Source of the DNA: Lactobacillus kalixensis DSM 16043
Lineage (GTDB): Bacteria; Bacillota; Bacilli; Lactobacillales; Lactobacillaceae
Direction: 5' to 3'
NCBI RefSeq assembly: GCF_001434335.1
Contig: NZ_AZFM01000012.1
Coordinates: 1-63,592, forward strand
Length of the DNA stretch: 63,592 bases
The translations under genes were made by a program, and so were the position numbers. Below are positions 8,484 through 17,762 of the stretch, in pieces; position 1 is the stretch's first letter, and each line of letters begins with the position of its first letter. Under the pieces are notes generated by a model. That model saw nothing but the letters and a program-made list of their open reading frames with translations. It did no database searches and had not been told where the DNA came from.

Positions 8484-11400
8484 TTGCCAGAGTGGTTCAC
8501 AGCTTATGATTTTTCAACTGACTATACTAAGATGTTTCAGTTCACGCCTAATACTAATAAGGGAGTAACTGGTGCGCCTAAGTTATCACTATTTACTGTT
8601 CCAACAGAAACTCCAGGTTTATCACGACAAGTTGTAAAGATTGATTATTCTGGTACTGGCTATAACTTTCTTGCTGGACTAGGTGCTAATAATCAAATTC
8701 ACCTTAATACACTACCTGATGGAACCAATGGTACTTATCAAGGGATGATCTATGTTGTTAGTCCAACGACAAAATTAACTAATACTGCTTATAATCCTGA
8801 TAAAACAAGCGACTTTGCTCCAAGTGGCATAACTTTTAATCCAGATTGGGTACAGGGTAACACGTCTAATCTTTATTATGTCGGAAAATCCGATTTTACT
8901 ATTAATCAAGTCGGTGGTGCTAATACGGCTAGCGTTGCTAAAGGTAATCAGAATGATATTTTGGTTGATTCTGGTATCTCCAATCTTTATGGCTCTAGTG
9001 AGATGGAATATGCTGTTCGTTTGATTAATGGATCAGGTAGTAATTTAACTAATGTAGCTGCTTTGGTAAACTTACCTCAAGCTTCAGATACTAGTTTTAC
9101 TTTCCAATTAAGTGGTAGACCTGTTTATGATGGTGATAAGTCAGGTTATACATTCTTATACTCCACAGAATTGGGTGACCTTAAGAAGAACAGTGACCCT
9201 GATGGTACTAAGCCAGATGAGACAGGATATGTGACAGCAGATCAAGTAACAGATTGGTCTAAGATTAAGTCAATTATTATTAAAGTAGCATCATTGAATA
9301 ATAATGGACGTTCCGATCGCTTGATTTTTACAGGTACAGATCCTAACTTGGTAAATGATGCAGGTAAGACTGGATATCTAAGTACTGGCTTCTATTCAGA
9401 TACTACTAAGCCATTTATCAGCAGTGAGGCAGTATATAATAGCAGTACTGCAGCTAATAAAGTTAAGCCCGGTAATATTACTATTACAGGGGAAGCTAAG
9501 ATTAACTTCAAGCTTCAATATACTGATTCAGATGGTGTGGAGCACATTGTAGATCTTCCGGATTTAAGTACTAGTTATAATCTCGCTCAAAATAATACAA
9601 TGTTAACTGAGCAACAAGCTATTGATTTAGCTAATAAGAATGCGGCATCTTCTATTCCAGAAAACTATGAAATTAAATCTGCAACTCTGCAATCAGGTGG
9701 TAAGACTTGGCAAACTGATGCTCCAGAAGGTACACCGGTCTTTGGTGGAAAGGTTCAATACTTCTATAACGGAGCAACTGTAATCTTACAAGCAGTACCA
9801 ATTCAACGTAAAATTACTTACCAGGTAATTGATGAGAATGATCCTGCAAATCCAACAACCATTCAAGCAGAAACTGATTTGTTGAACAATGGTCAAGCAA
9901 TCACTGGTACTCAAGGTAGCAGTGTTCCAACTGATGCAACTACTGCTTATGATGCAATTAAAACTGGTCTTGAAAAACAAGGATATGTAATCAGTTCAAA
10001 CAGTTCAACACTTCCAACAACTTTCCCTAATAGCAATATCGCTTTGACCATTTACGTCACTCACGGAAAGACTAATGTAAGTACTCCTGATCAATGGCCA
10101 ACAAGTGTTGAAAGTGGTGATCGCGTTGATTTGAGCAAGACTATCAGTCGTACGATTACCGTTGAAGGTCTTCCAACTCAAGTTGCTGGTACAACTCAAG
10201 AAGTAACTTTCACTAGAACTGCAGTTGTTGATAATGTTACTCATAAAGTTATTGGTTATGTAGATCCAAGTGATACTACCAAGACGATCACTAACGGTGA
10301 TGATGCTTGGACAAGTAATAATAAATGGGATGAATTTATACCATCAAACGTTCCAGCAGGCTATTCAATCAAATCAATTACAGATGCAAATGGAAATTAT
10401 GGTGATGTTACTAGTGCAGATGGCAAACTAACAGGAGTAGCACAGACAACTGTTTTAGCTAATGCAAGTGATGTTAAAGTAACGATTACTTACCAAGGAG
10501 ACAAAGTAAGCAATACCATTACCTTTGTTGACGCAGATGACAATAATAAGCAAGTTGGATCGACGATTACTATTAATGGTCTCGTTGGAGAAACTGATAG
10601 TAATTTGAATCTAGCTGTTCCAGAAGGATATGAATTAGCTAATGGAGTAAGTTTGCCAACAAGTTACACGTTTGAAGCAACAAACACTCCAATTGTTATT
10701 CCACTTGTTCATAAGCATAAAACTGTGGGACCTAATGATACTTGGCCAAGTTCAAGTACAGATGCAGATAAGGTCTCACTTTCTAAGACCATCACTCGTA
10801 CGATTAATGTGAATGGTTTACCAACCCAAGTTCCATCTGTTGAACAAAGTGTTACCTTCAATAGAACTGCAATAGTTGATGAGGTAACTGGAAAGGTTAT
10901 TGGCTGGGTAAATCCAGAAGGTGGCAATGATCTTGATGCTACTGCTGGAGATAGTGCATGGAAATCTGAAAATAGTAGTTGGCCAGCATGGAGTAATTCA
11001 AACGTTCCAGAAGGTTACTACATTTCAAGCGCTAAATTGAATGATGGCAATGACTATTCAGAAGTAGTAAAAGATCAAAACGGTATTATTACTGGTTTGA
11101 AGGGTGTTTCAGTCACATCAGCTAATAGTTCAATCGTTGTCAATGTTGAATATAGTAAGGTTGATCTAGATCTCACTATTAAGCATGATAAGATCACTAA
11201 TACTTATAATGGTAAGGAGCAACCAGTTGCTGCCGATGTGATCAGTGCAATTACTCACACTGTTGAATCTTCAAATACTAATATTCCAGTTGAAAATATT
11301 GCCAATGCTATTAAAGATGCTCAATTAACTTCAGAAGATTATTCATACACAGATAACCAAGGAAATGTCTTATCAGGTGCGCCTACTAACATTGGTGATT

Positions 11401-14400
11401 ACCGCATTATTTTGAACCAAAATGGTTTGGATAAATTGAAAGGTGTATCTGGTGGCTTGACGATTAACTATGATCCAACTAAATCTTACGTTGAATACGA
11501 AATCGTCCCAGCTAAGATCAATGTAAGTGGTGATGGTACTCAAACTAGCAATTACAATGGGTCAACACCAACACTTGATCTAAGCAATTTCCCACTTACT
11601 TTGACACCACAAGATGAAGCACCAACGCCAGATATTTCTAATATCTTAACGAGTGGTGATTATGTAATTACTGATGATAATGGCAAACCAATTACCCCAA
11701 CTGATCACGGTACTTACAAAGTTACTTTGACTGAGGGTGGCTTGAAGAAGCTTCAAGCTAAGCTACCTAACTATACTTGGCCAACTGGTCCAATTAACAT
11801 TGGTAATTTAATTATCAACTCAGTTTCAACGACTGCAGCAGTAAGTGGTTCAAATAGTAGAATTTACAACGGTCAAAGTGTTTCTAATGCTGATCTTTAC
11901 ACAGATGGTTCAACGATTAGTGTAAAAATTAAGGGCTTAGATCCAAATACTGAAATTACTTATGTATTGAAACAAGGCGACTATGATTGGGATAGTGCCA
12001 ATCCAACTAATGCCGGTAAATATACTCTTACTTTGAATAGTACTGGTGTCGCAAACTTGCAAGCAGAACTTGATAAACAATACGGTTCAGGTAACGTTAC
12101 AATTGCTGCTGGTCAAGTAACAGGTAACGCAAGCTTCACTATTAATAAGGCAACTGCAACCGTTGCCTTTGCTGGTAAGGGCCAAGATCCTGTTGAATAC
12201 ACTGGTCAAACTGGTAAGTTCAAAGCTAGTGATTACCAACCAAAGATTTCAACTAATAATGGGTTAACCTTAAGTATTCCAGAAGGTGTTAACTTGTCAG
12301 TAGCTGATGGTGATTATGAATTTACTGATAAAGATGGTCATACCATAACTACTGAACCAACTGCACTTGGTAGTTACACTGTTAAGTTGAGTCAACGTGG
12401 ATTTGAAAAACTTCAATCACAAACCAACAACTATAACTGGGAAAACAAGGCTATTGGTACATACTCAATCACTAAAGCAACTAACGTCAGCGTCACTCTT
12501 TCTGGTGAGCAAGTTGAAACTTATAAGGCTGCTGCATACAACAATGGCAACATCAATGTTGATAATTACAGCGTTAACCTTGGAAATGGATTAACTTACA
12601 AATTAGTTGATGGTGATTTGGAATTTGTTCCAAACCAAGATCCAACAAATGTTGGAACATACAAGGTTCAATTATCAGATAAAGGTAAGCAACATATTTC
12701 TGCTGTCCAAGGTGATAATTACAGTTATAACTTTGATAACGTTGGCACTGTTGACTTCAAGATTGGCAAGGCAACGCCATCTGCAACCTTCACTGGTCAA
12801 GGTGAAAAGACTTACGATGGTACGCCAATTAATGGCTACAAACCAGCTATTACAATTACTGCACCTGGTACAAATAATGTAACTCTTGAAGCAGGTACTG
12901 ATTATGTTTGGACTAAGGATGGTGTTGATTACACTACTGCACCAAGCGATGCAGGTAACTACACAGTCAAGTTGACTCAAACTGGCATCAACAAGGTAAA
13001 GGCAGTTAATGCCGATAACCTTGATTGGACTAATGTGACAATCACTGGTACACCAACTTACGATATCAGTAAGGCTCAAGCTACTGTTAACTTTGATAAA
13101 CCAGCTAAACAAAGCGTTGAATATGGCAAAGGCTCATTTGATACAAATGATTTCAAGCCTGGTATTTCAACAAACAACAATGTAACTGTTAATGTTCCAG
13201 ATGGCGTAACTCTTTCAGTTGAAGCAGGTGACTACATCTTTACTAAGGATGGTCAAAGTCAAACTACTGTGCCAACTGAACTTGGTACCTACACTGTAAC
13301 TTTAAGTGACCAAGGCTTTAAGAAGCTTCAATCTCAAACTAACAACTACGATTGGGTAAATAGTGCAACTGGTACTTATACAGTAAATTCAGCAACTGAT
13401 ATTTCAGTAACCTTAACTAATATAGGTGATGGTCAAAAGGTAACTTACACTGGCAATAAGTTTACAAATAGTGATATTAATGTTGCTGACTACAAGGTAA
13501 CTCTTGGAAATGGTCAAAGTTACAAGTTAGTTGCTGGCGATTTAGAGTTTGTTCCAAATCAAGACCCAACCAATGTTGGAACATACAAGGTTCAATTATC
13601 TGCACAAGGTAAGGAAAATATTGCTAAGGTTGATTCAACTCACTATAGTTACAACTTTGATAATGCTGGTACTGGTACTTTTGAAATTCAAAAGGCTACA
13701 CCAAAAGTTGAGTTTAATGCTAGTGCTGAAAAGGTATTTGATAATACCCCAATTCCTCTTGATAAATACACTACTAAACCAAGCTTAACTATTACTGCTC
13801 CAGGTAATCCAACTCTTACTTTAGAAGCTGGCGATTATGTCTGGGTAAAAGATGGTGTTACTTACACAACTGCACCAAGTGGCGTTGGTAGTTACACTAT
13901 TCAATTGACTGAGGCTGGTAAGAATAAGATTTTGCAAAATAGTGATAACTCAGACAACCTTAATTGGGCTAAAACGACTATTAGCGGTGAAGGTAGTTAT
14001 GTAATTACTGAAGCAAGAGCTACTGCAAATCTTTCAGGTAAGTCATCTAAGACTTATGATGGTAAGCCAGTAACTACCGCTGAAATCAATAGCAAAGATG
14101 GCTCAGTTGAAGTAACTATTAGCATTCCAAATAGTACTGAAACTGTAACTTACAAGTTACAAAATGGTGACTACACTTGGAATACTCCAAATGGGGATGC
14201 GCCAACTAATGCAGGTGATTACACATTCAAGTTAAGTCCAGACGGTCTTACTCACTTGCAAAGCGAAATTAATGCTAAGTGGGGTGAAGGTAACGTTAAG
14301 ATCTCAACCGATGATCTTAAAGGAGAAGCTAGCTTCACAATCAACAAGGATGACATCACGATTTCAGGCGATAATACGCAAACTGGAACATACACAGGTA

Positions 14401-16244
14401 ATCCACAAGTAGTTGATCCAGGCAATTTCCCAATTAGTTTGAAGCCTAATGGTAATGGTCCGGTTCCAACTATTCCAAGTGGCACTTTAACTAGTGGTGA
14501 CTTCACTGTTAAGGATAAAGATGGTAAGCCAGTAGACCCAACCGATGTTGGTGACTACACAGTTTACTTAACTCCAGATGGTATTGCTAAGCTCAAGAAG
14601 TTGAATCCAAATTACAACTGGCCAACGACTGAACAAGAAGTTGGTAAGTTAGTAATCAATGCTGCTCAAGCAAGTGTAACTGTGAGCGGTGAAAATAGCC
14701 GTATCTACAATGGACAAGTAATTAGCACTGATGATCTTTACAAAGGTGGCAACATCACTGTGACGATGACTGGCATTAATGGTGATAAGATTACTTACAC
14801 ATTGAAGGATGGAGATTACACTTGGAATGTAGCAGATCCAACCAATGTTGGTACTTACACTTTAACTTTGAGTAGTACTGGAATTGAAAACTTGCAAAAG
14901 CAACTTACGGAAAAGTACGGTGCAGGAAATGTAACTTTAGCAAGTGATAAGGTTACTGGAAATGCTAAGTTCACAATTACTCCAGCTTCAATTACTATTT
15001 CAGGAAATGGCGGTCAAACTGAAACATACACAGGTAATCCACAAGTGATTGATCCAGGCAACTTCCCAATTAGTTTGACATCTCCAGATGCTAAAATTCC
15101 TGAAATTCCAGCTGGTACTTTAACTAGTGGTGACTTCACAGTTAAGGGCAAAGATGGTAAACCAGTAGATCCAACCAACGTCGGTGACTACACAGTTTAC
15201 TTAACTCCAGATGGCATTGCTAAGCTCAAGAAGTTGAATCCAAACTTTGATTGGCCAACTACTGACCAAAAAGTGGGTACTTTGACTATTACTCCAGCTA
15301 CAATGGATGTAACTTTGTCAGGTAACGGTTCTAAAGTTTCAGATGGTCAGCCAGCAAACGTTGATCTTCCAACTTTGCTTAATAATTTGTCTGGTGCAAA
15401 CCTCAATAAGGATGGCTTAACACTAGATGACTTCAGCTGGAACACACCAGATGGTAAGGCTCCAACTAATGTTGGTAATTACACCATTACTTTGAACGAA
15501 AATGGTTTGAAGAAGCTTAAAGATAATAATCCAAACTACACAGTCAATGTAACTGGTGAATTTACTTACACAATCACTGCCGCTAGTCAAAAGATTGAAT
15601 ACGTTGATAGCGAAGGTAATGTCATCAAGACAATCGACAATATCGGTACAGATTCATCTAACTATGGCGACAAGGTTGACTTCAATGTAAGACAAAATGT
15701 CCCAGAAGATTACAGATTGGTAGATTCTGACGTGTCATCACAGATCACTATTGAAAATGGTGTTACTAAATTTGTTGTTGAGAGAATTGATGATACTCCA
15801 GTAGTACCGCCAACTCCAACACCTACCCCAGAACCTGAACCAAATCCACAACCTACTGAGCCGAAGAAGGATAATCCAGGTTCACTTACTCCAGATAAGA
15901 AGCCTGATAAGCCAAGCAAACCTTCAAAGCCAAATGATAATCAGAATAAGGATAAGAAGCCAGCTATTCCGAACAAGCCGAAGAAGACCAGTGAATCGGT
16001 TTTTCCTAAGAATGATGATAAGGATAAGCTTAAGAAGGAATACAATGAATCAGTTCCTGCAAAGGAAGCTAGCTATTCAGAAAATATCGGTGCTAAGCAT
16101 AATGCAGTGGCAAATACAAATGAAAATGCACATACTTTGCCACAAACAGGCTCACGTAAAGATAGTTTCGCAGTTATTGCAGGTGTTCTTGCAGTGGGAT
16201 TAGGATTATTCGGTCTTAGTACGCGTCGTAAAAAGAGAAGATAA
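8484..16244 (+). CDS. C-terminal fragment of giant adhesin: MucBP, Mub B2-like and MBG-type repeats, LPQTG anchor
   Basis: The longest ORF after the stop opens at TTG 8484 (2,586 codons), but no Shine-Dalgarno precedes it and there is no signal peptide, so it is unlikely to be exported or even translated alone. Approximate layout: unclassified beta-rich region 1-440; MucBP 441-505; Mub B2-like 527-672; MucBP 674-745; Mub B2-like 746-892; about 14 Ig-like repeats of about 100 residues 893-2369, each with a TYDG/IYNG-type start and a NxGTYxVxLxxxG-type end; MucBP-like 2369-2437; Pro/Lys-rich wall-spanning segment about 2438-2520; LPQTG at 2552-2556, hydrophobic helix and RRKKRR tail. Repeats form higher-order duplications (three-repeat blocks near 12.15-13.08 and 13.08-14.03 kb). 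Confidence 0.8.
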   Translation: MPEWFTAYDFSTDYTKMFQFTPNTNKGVTGAPKLSLFTVPTETPGLSRQVVKIDYSGTGYNFLAGLGANNQIHLNTLPDGTNGTYQGMIYVVSPTTKLTNTAYNPDKTSDFAPSGITFNPDWVQGNTSNLYYVGKSDFTINQVGGANTASVAKGNQNDILVDSGISNLYGSSEMEYAVRLINGSGSNLTNVAALVNLPQASDTSFTFQLSGRPVYDGDKSGYTFLYSTELGDLKKNSDPDGTKPDETGYVTADQVTDWSKIKSIIIKVASLNNNGRSDRLIFTGTDPNLVNDAGKTGYLSTGFYSDTTKPFISSEAVYNSSTAANKVKPGNITITGEAKINFKLQYTDSDGVEHIVDLPDLSTSYNLAQNNTMLTEQQAIDLANKNAASSIPENYEIKSATLQSGGKTWQTDAPEGTPVFGGKVQYFYNGATVILQAVPIQRKITYQVIDENDPANPTTIQAETDLLNNGQAITGTQGSSVPTDATTAYDAIKTGLEKQGYVISSNSSTLPTTFPNSNIALTIYVTHGKTNVSTPDQWPTSVESGDRVDLSKTISRTITVEGLPTQVAGTTQEVTFTRTAVVDNVTHKVIGYVDPSDTTKTITNGDDAWTSNNKWDEFIPSNVPAGYSIKSITDANGNYGDVTSADGKLTGVAQTTVLANASDVKVTITYQGDKVSNTITFVDADDNNKQVGSTITINGLVGETDSNLNLAVPEGYELANGVSLPTSYTFEATNTPIVIPLVHKHKTVGPNDTWPSSSTDADKVSLSKTITRTINVNGLPTQVPSVEQSVTFNRTAIVDEVTGKVIGWVNPEGGNDLDATAGDSAWKSENSSWPAWSNSNVPEGYYISSAKLNDGNDYSEVVKDQNGIITGLKGVSVTSANSSIVVNVEYSKVDLDLTIKHDKITNTYNGKEQPVAADVISAITHTVESSNTNIPVENIANAIKDAQLTSEDYSYTDNQGNVLSGAPTNIGDYRIILNQNGLDKLKGVSGGLTINYDPTKSYVEYEIVPAKINVSGDGTQTSNYNGSTPTLDLSNFPLTLTPQDEAPTPDISNILTSGDYVITDDNGKPITPTDHGTYKVTLTEGGLKKLQAKLPNYTWPTGPINIGNLIINSVSTTAAVSGSNSRIYNGQSVSNADLYTDGSTISVKIKGLDPNTEITYVLKQGDYDWDSANPTNAGKYTLTLNSTGVANLQAELDKQYGSGNVTIAAGQVTGNASFTINKATATVAFAGKGQDPVEYTGQTGKFKASDYQPKISTNNGLTLSIPEGVNLSVADGDYEFTDKDGHTITTEPTALGSYTVKLSQRGFEKLQSQTNNYNWENKAIGTYSITKATNVSVTLSGEQVETYKAAAYNNGNINVDNYSVNLGNGLTYKLVDGDLEFVPNQDPTNVGTYKVQLSDKGKQHISAVQGDNYSYNFDNVGTVDFKIGKATPSATFTGQGEKTYDGTPINGYKPAITITAPGTNNVTLEAGTDYVWTKDGVDYTTAPSDAGNYTVKLTQTGINKVKAVNADNLDWTNVTITGTPTYDISKAQATVNFDKPAKQSVEYGKGSFDTNDFKPGISTNNNVTVNVPDGVTLSVEAGDYIFTKDGQSQTTVPTELGTYTVTLSDQGFKKLQSQTNNYDWVNSATGTYTVNSATDISVTLTNIGDGQKVTYTGNKFTNSDINVADYKVTLGNGQSYKLVAGDLEFVPNQDPTNVGTYKVQLSAQGKENIAKVDSTHYSYNFDNAGTGTFEIQKATPKVEFNASAEKVFDNTPIPLDKYTTKPSLTITAPGNPTLTLEAGDYVWVKDGVTYTTAPSGVGSYTIQLTEAGKNKILQNSDNSDNLNWAKTTISGEGSYVITEARATANLSGKSSKTYDGKPVTTAEINSKDGSVEVTISIPNSTETVTYKLQNGDYTWNTPNGDAPTNAGDYTFKLSPDGLTHLQSEINAKWGEGNVKISTDDLKGEASFTINKDDITISGDNTQTGTYTGNPQVVDPGNFPISLKPNGNGPVPTIPSGTLTSGDFTVKDKDGKPVDPTDVGDYTVYLTPDGIAKLKKLNPNYNWPTTEQEVGKLVINAAQASVTVSGENSRIYNGQVISTDDLYKGGNITVTMTGINGDKITYTLKDGDYTWNVADPTNVGTYTLTLSSTGIENLQKQLTEKYGAGNVTLASDKVTGNAKFTITPASITISGNGGQTETYTGNPQVIDPGNFPISLTSPDAKIPEIPAGTLTSGDFTVKGKDGKPVDPTNVGDYTVYLTPDGIAKLKKLNPNFDWPTTDQKVGTLTITPATMDVTLSGNGSKVSDGQPANVDLPTLLNNLSGANLNKDGLTLDDFSWNTPDGKAPTNVGNYTITLNENGLKKLKDNNPNYTVNVTGEFTYTITAASQKIEYVDSEGNVIKTIDNIGTDSSNYGDKVDFNVRQNVPEDYRLVDSDVSSQITIENGVTKFVVERIDDTPVVPPTPTPTPEPEPNPQPTEPKKDNPGSLTPDKKPDKPSKPSKPNDNQNKDKKPAIPNKPKKTSESVFPKNDDKDKLKKEYNESVPAKEASYSENIGAKHNAVANTNENAHTLPQTGSRKDSFAVIAGVLAVGLGLFGLSTRRKKRR

Positions 16245-16281
16245 AACTATCAATTATTGATAGATATAAAGATATAAAGAA

Positions 16282-16312
16282 ACACGAAATTTTCGAATTT
16301 CGTGTTTTTTTT
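16282..16312 (+). terminator. Adhesin terminator
   Basis: Stem ACACGAAAT/ATTTCGTGT with loop TTTCGA and a run of eight Ts, about 40 bp after the adhesin stop codon. Confidence 0.85.
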
Positions 16313-16326
16313 AACTTGTCTAGCCA

Positions 16327-16335
16327 TGCTATGAT
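16327..16335 (+). promoter_or_regulatory. Extended -10 promoter before the DUF2316 gene
   Basis: TGCTATGAT matches the extended -10 pattern and lies about 50 bp before the ATG at 16385. Confidence 0.4.
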
Positions 16336-16384
16336 GAAAGCAAAACTGTACTTGATTTTAGAAATACGTGAGGAAGGGATAACA

Positions 16385-16669
16385 ATGTTAACTAAGACTG
16401 AAGTTAAAAATACTCGCAATGAATTACAACAAAACTTTGATCGCTTAGGATATGAAAAAGACAGGATTTGCCGTGAAGCTGAAATTTCTCCAGCAGCATT
16501 AGATGCAGCTCTACAGATGAATAATCCTGTTCCGAATGATGTGTGGAAAGTTCGTGATTATTTAGAAGATATGTTAGTAAAAGAAGGAAAAGAAGTTTAT
16601 CCTTGGACACGCTTAGCGGATCATAGTGCTAATCGCTGGTTTGACTATGATACACCGTGGAGAAGGTAA
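16385..16669 (+). CDS. DUF2316 family protein
   Basis: A 94-residue cytoplasmic protein beginning MLTKTEVKNTRNELQQNF, which I recognise as DUF2316, a small family widespread in Gram-positives with no settled function. The middle (about 20-60) resembles a degenerate helix-turn-helix (ICREAEISPAALDAALQM), and the C-terminus WFDYDTPWRR is conserved in the family. The ATG at 16385 is chosen over an upstream in-frame start at 16316 because AGGAAGG lies correctly before it. It is monocistronic between two terminators. Confidence 0.8.
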   Translation: MLTKTEVKNTRNELQQNFDRLGYEKDRICREAEISPAALDAALQMNNPVPNDVWKVRDYLEDMLVKEGKEVYPWTRLADHSANRWFDYDTPWRR

Positions 16670-16684
16670 AAATTTCAATGTAAA

Positions 16685-16736
16685 CAAAAACGATGTTCTG
16701 TAATTCATTATGAATTATGAAACATCGTCTTTTTTA
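16685..16736. terminator. Bidirectional terminator between convergent genes
   Basis: A long imperfect stem with outer arms ACGATGTT/AACATCGT and inner arms AATTCAT/ATGAATT, flanked by A-run on the left and T-run on the right. It serves the DUF2316 gene on the plus strand and the Ser-rich protein gene on the minus strand. Confidence 0.8.
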
Positions 16737-17141
16737 GTTTTCTTCACTGTCATCATTAGATTGCGTTTCGTTAGAAGACTGAGTTGATGATTGATTATTT
16801 TCTTGTTTATTATTCTGCTCGCTACTTTGAGATTGACTACTTTGTTTATTCTCGTTAGTAGAAGATTGTTTTTTGGCAGAATTCTTGTTTTCTTGCTTTG
16901 TATTCGAACTGGAACTTGAAGAACTGCTACTTGAATCTGAATTTGATGAATCAGATGAGTTAGAAGAGTTATCGACTTTATCATTCATACTATTGGATGT
17001 TGAATTCTGCTTGTTAGATTTGCTGTTGGTAGCACTTGCAGGCGGATTTTGGTGATTATTATTACTAATATAAACGCCGGCTCCGCCACCTCCTATGACA
17101 AACAACGCAAAAATAGTACCCCAAAGAATTAGTTTTTTCAC
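16734..17141 (-). CDS. Membrane-anchored Ser/Asn-rich low-complexity protein
   Basis: A 135-residue protein with one N-terminal hydrophobic helix (about residues 4-25, LILWGTIFALFVIGGGGAGV), then an extracellular tail almost entirely of Ser, Asn, Gln, Lys, Glu and Asp, including a run of about ten Ser near residue 70. No Cys after the helix, so it is an uncleaved anchor or signal peptide rather than a lipoprotein. No domain is recognisable. It may be a surface spacer or glycosylation substrate; that is a guess from composition. ATG start; the preceding AGTGTGATTTAAGTG carries only a weak RBS. Confidence 0.7.
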   Translation of the reverse strand: MKKLILWGTIFALFVIGGGGAGVYISNNNHQNPPASATNSKSNKQNSTSNSMNDKVDNSSNSSDSSNSDSSSSSSSSSSNTKQENKNSAKKQSSTNENKQSSQSQSSEQNNKQENNQSSTQSSNETQSNDDSEEN

Positions 17142-17324
17142 TTAAATCACACTCCAGTATATTAGTTCTACTAAATTTTGGGTTTTATTGGTAACTAATA
17201 GTTTAAATTATCCTGTTAGCACAGTAATTATAAAACATTTAATTTTAAGAAATGTTAATGTTTTTGATTTTTCTATCTCGTGTTAGACTGAAAATGAAAA
17301 CGTCAAATTAAATAGGGGATCATA

Positions 17325-17633
17325 ATGCGAAATCTAAGAATATTGAGAAAAATCACTACAACTACCGGCTTTAATAAATTTACGGCGTCTTTTGTGACCT
17401 ATCTACTTGTTGCAAGCGGGATTTTGTATTTGGCAGAGCCGAGCCTCCATAGTTATGGTGATAGTTTGTGGTATGCCTTTGTCACAGCAACGACTGTTGG
17501 GTATGGTGATCTTGTCGCAACTACGATTTTGGGACGGATTATCTGTGTTACTTTGACGCTGTATGGCTTGATTTTCTTTGGCTGCTTGTCGGGTGTAATT
17601 GTCAATTACTATAGTGAATTGAATAAGAAATAG
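17325..17633 (+). CDS. Two-helix potassium channel (Ion_trans_2)
   Basis: A 102-residue membrane protein with the minimal K+ channel plan: TM1 about 22-41, a pore helix with selectivity filter TVGYGD (about 66-71), and TM2 about 75-97. It lacks the cytoplasmic RCK/TrkA gating domain of MthK-like channels, so it resembles a KcsA-type pore and should work as a tetramer in the cytoplasmic membrane. ATG start after AGGGGATC. It stands alone and overlaps nothing; a candidate promoter for the downstream RNA (TTGTCG, 18 bp, TATAGT at 17586-17615) lies inside its 3' end. Confidence 0.88.
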   Translation: MRNLRILRKITTTTGFNKFTASFVTYLLVASGILYLAEPSLHSYGDSLWYAFVTATTVGYGDLVATTILGRIICVTLTLYGLIFFGCLSGVIVNYYSELNKK

Positions 17634-17638
17634 TTAAT

Positions 17639-17663
17639 GAAAAAGGAACCCCCTCGGAGTTCC
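17639..17663 (-). terminator. Minus-strand terminator (downstream of rrf2)
   Basis: Minus strand: stem GGAAC/GTTCC with a G-rich loop followed by TTTTTC. Confidence 0.6.
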
Positions 17664-17714
17664 CCTTTGAAACAGGCCGCTTTAAGAGCGGTAGTTAAAT
17701 TTGCTTTTTACTTA

Positions 17715-17760
17715 CGCTACTCAATAACCTGTCAAAGTTTATAATTGAGCGGCGTTTTTT
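17715..17760 (+). terminator. Plus-strand terminator of the small RNA
   Basis: Stem CGCTACTCAAT/ATTGAGCGGCG (one mismatch, one G-U) followed by six Ts. Confidence 0.7.
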
Positions 17761-17762
17761 GT

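Larger units (their letters stand above)
6108..16244 (+). pseudogene. Giant YSIRK/LPXTG mucus-binding-type adhesin interrupted by one in-frame stop
   Basis: The reading frame opened at 6108 continues past a single TAA (8319-8321) in the same frame to the LPQTG anchor ending at 16244. The 54 codons between the stop and the next possible start are open and continue the same type of sequence, and the distance 6108 to 8484 is a multiple of three. There is therefore no frameshift. Restoring one sense codon (for example CAA for TAA) gives a protein of about 3,377 residues with YSIRK signal peptide, N-terminal adhesive region, MucBP and Mub B2-like domains, about 14 MBG-type repeats, Pro/Lys-rich wall span and sortase motif. 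The change is not in a homopolymer or short repeat, so slipped-strand phase variation is unlikely. Sequencing error cannot be excluded. Confidence 0.85.
17621..17762 (+). ncRNA. Probable antitoxin RNA of a type I toxin-antitoxin locus (toxin gene absent)
   Basis: This segment has the convergent-RNA architecture I know from lactobacillar holin-like (TxpA/RatA-type) loci: a minus-strand terminator GGAAC/GTTCC at 17645-17663 followed by Ts, a hairpin CCGCT/AGCGG (about 17676-17690), a long-range pairing CTTTGAaaCAGG with CCTGTCAAAG, and a plus-strand terminator at 17715-17760. In such loci the toxin ORF would end just right of 17760 on the minus strand; here the Rrf2 gene ends there instead and no hydrophobic small ORF is present. 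So it is either a relic, an orphan RNA, or simply a two-way terminator. Family assignment is from memory of similar sequences. Confidence 0.45.

Noticed and set aside
8484-8490. TTG at 8484 as a true start of an independent surface protein
   Set aside because: No RBS, no signal peptide, and the same frame is open back to the TAA at 8319; it is the continuation of the interrupted gene.
12675-13112. A 145-codon minus-strand ORF inside the adhesin repeats
   Set aside because: It is a shadow of the repetitive plus-strand coding sequence; composition and lack of RBS argue against a gene.
11160-15590. Regular DNA repeats that might be a CRISPR or satellite array
   Set aside because: The period is about 300 bp and the repeats are in-frame protein domains; no short identical repeats with unique spacers exist in the window.
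17637-17744. A 35-codon plus-strand ORF beginning MKKEPPRSSPLKQAAL
   Set aside because: It lies entirely within the structured small-RNA/terminator region, has no Shine-Dalgarno, and its codons follow the hairpin arms. I treat it as non-coding.
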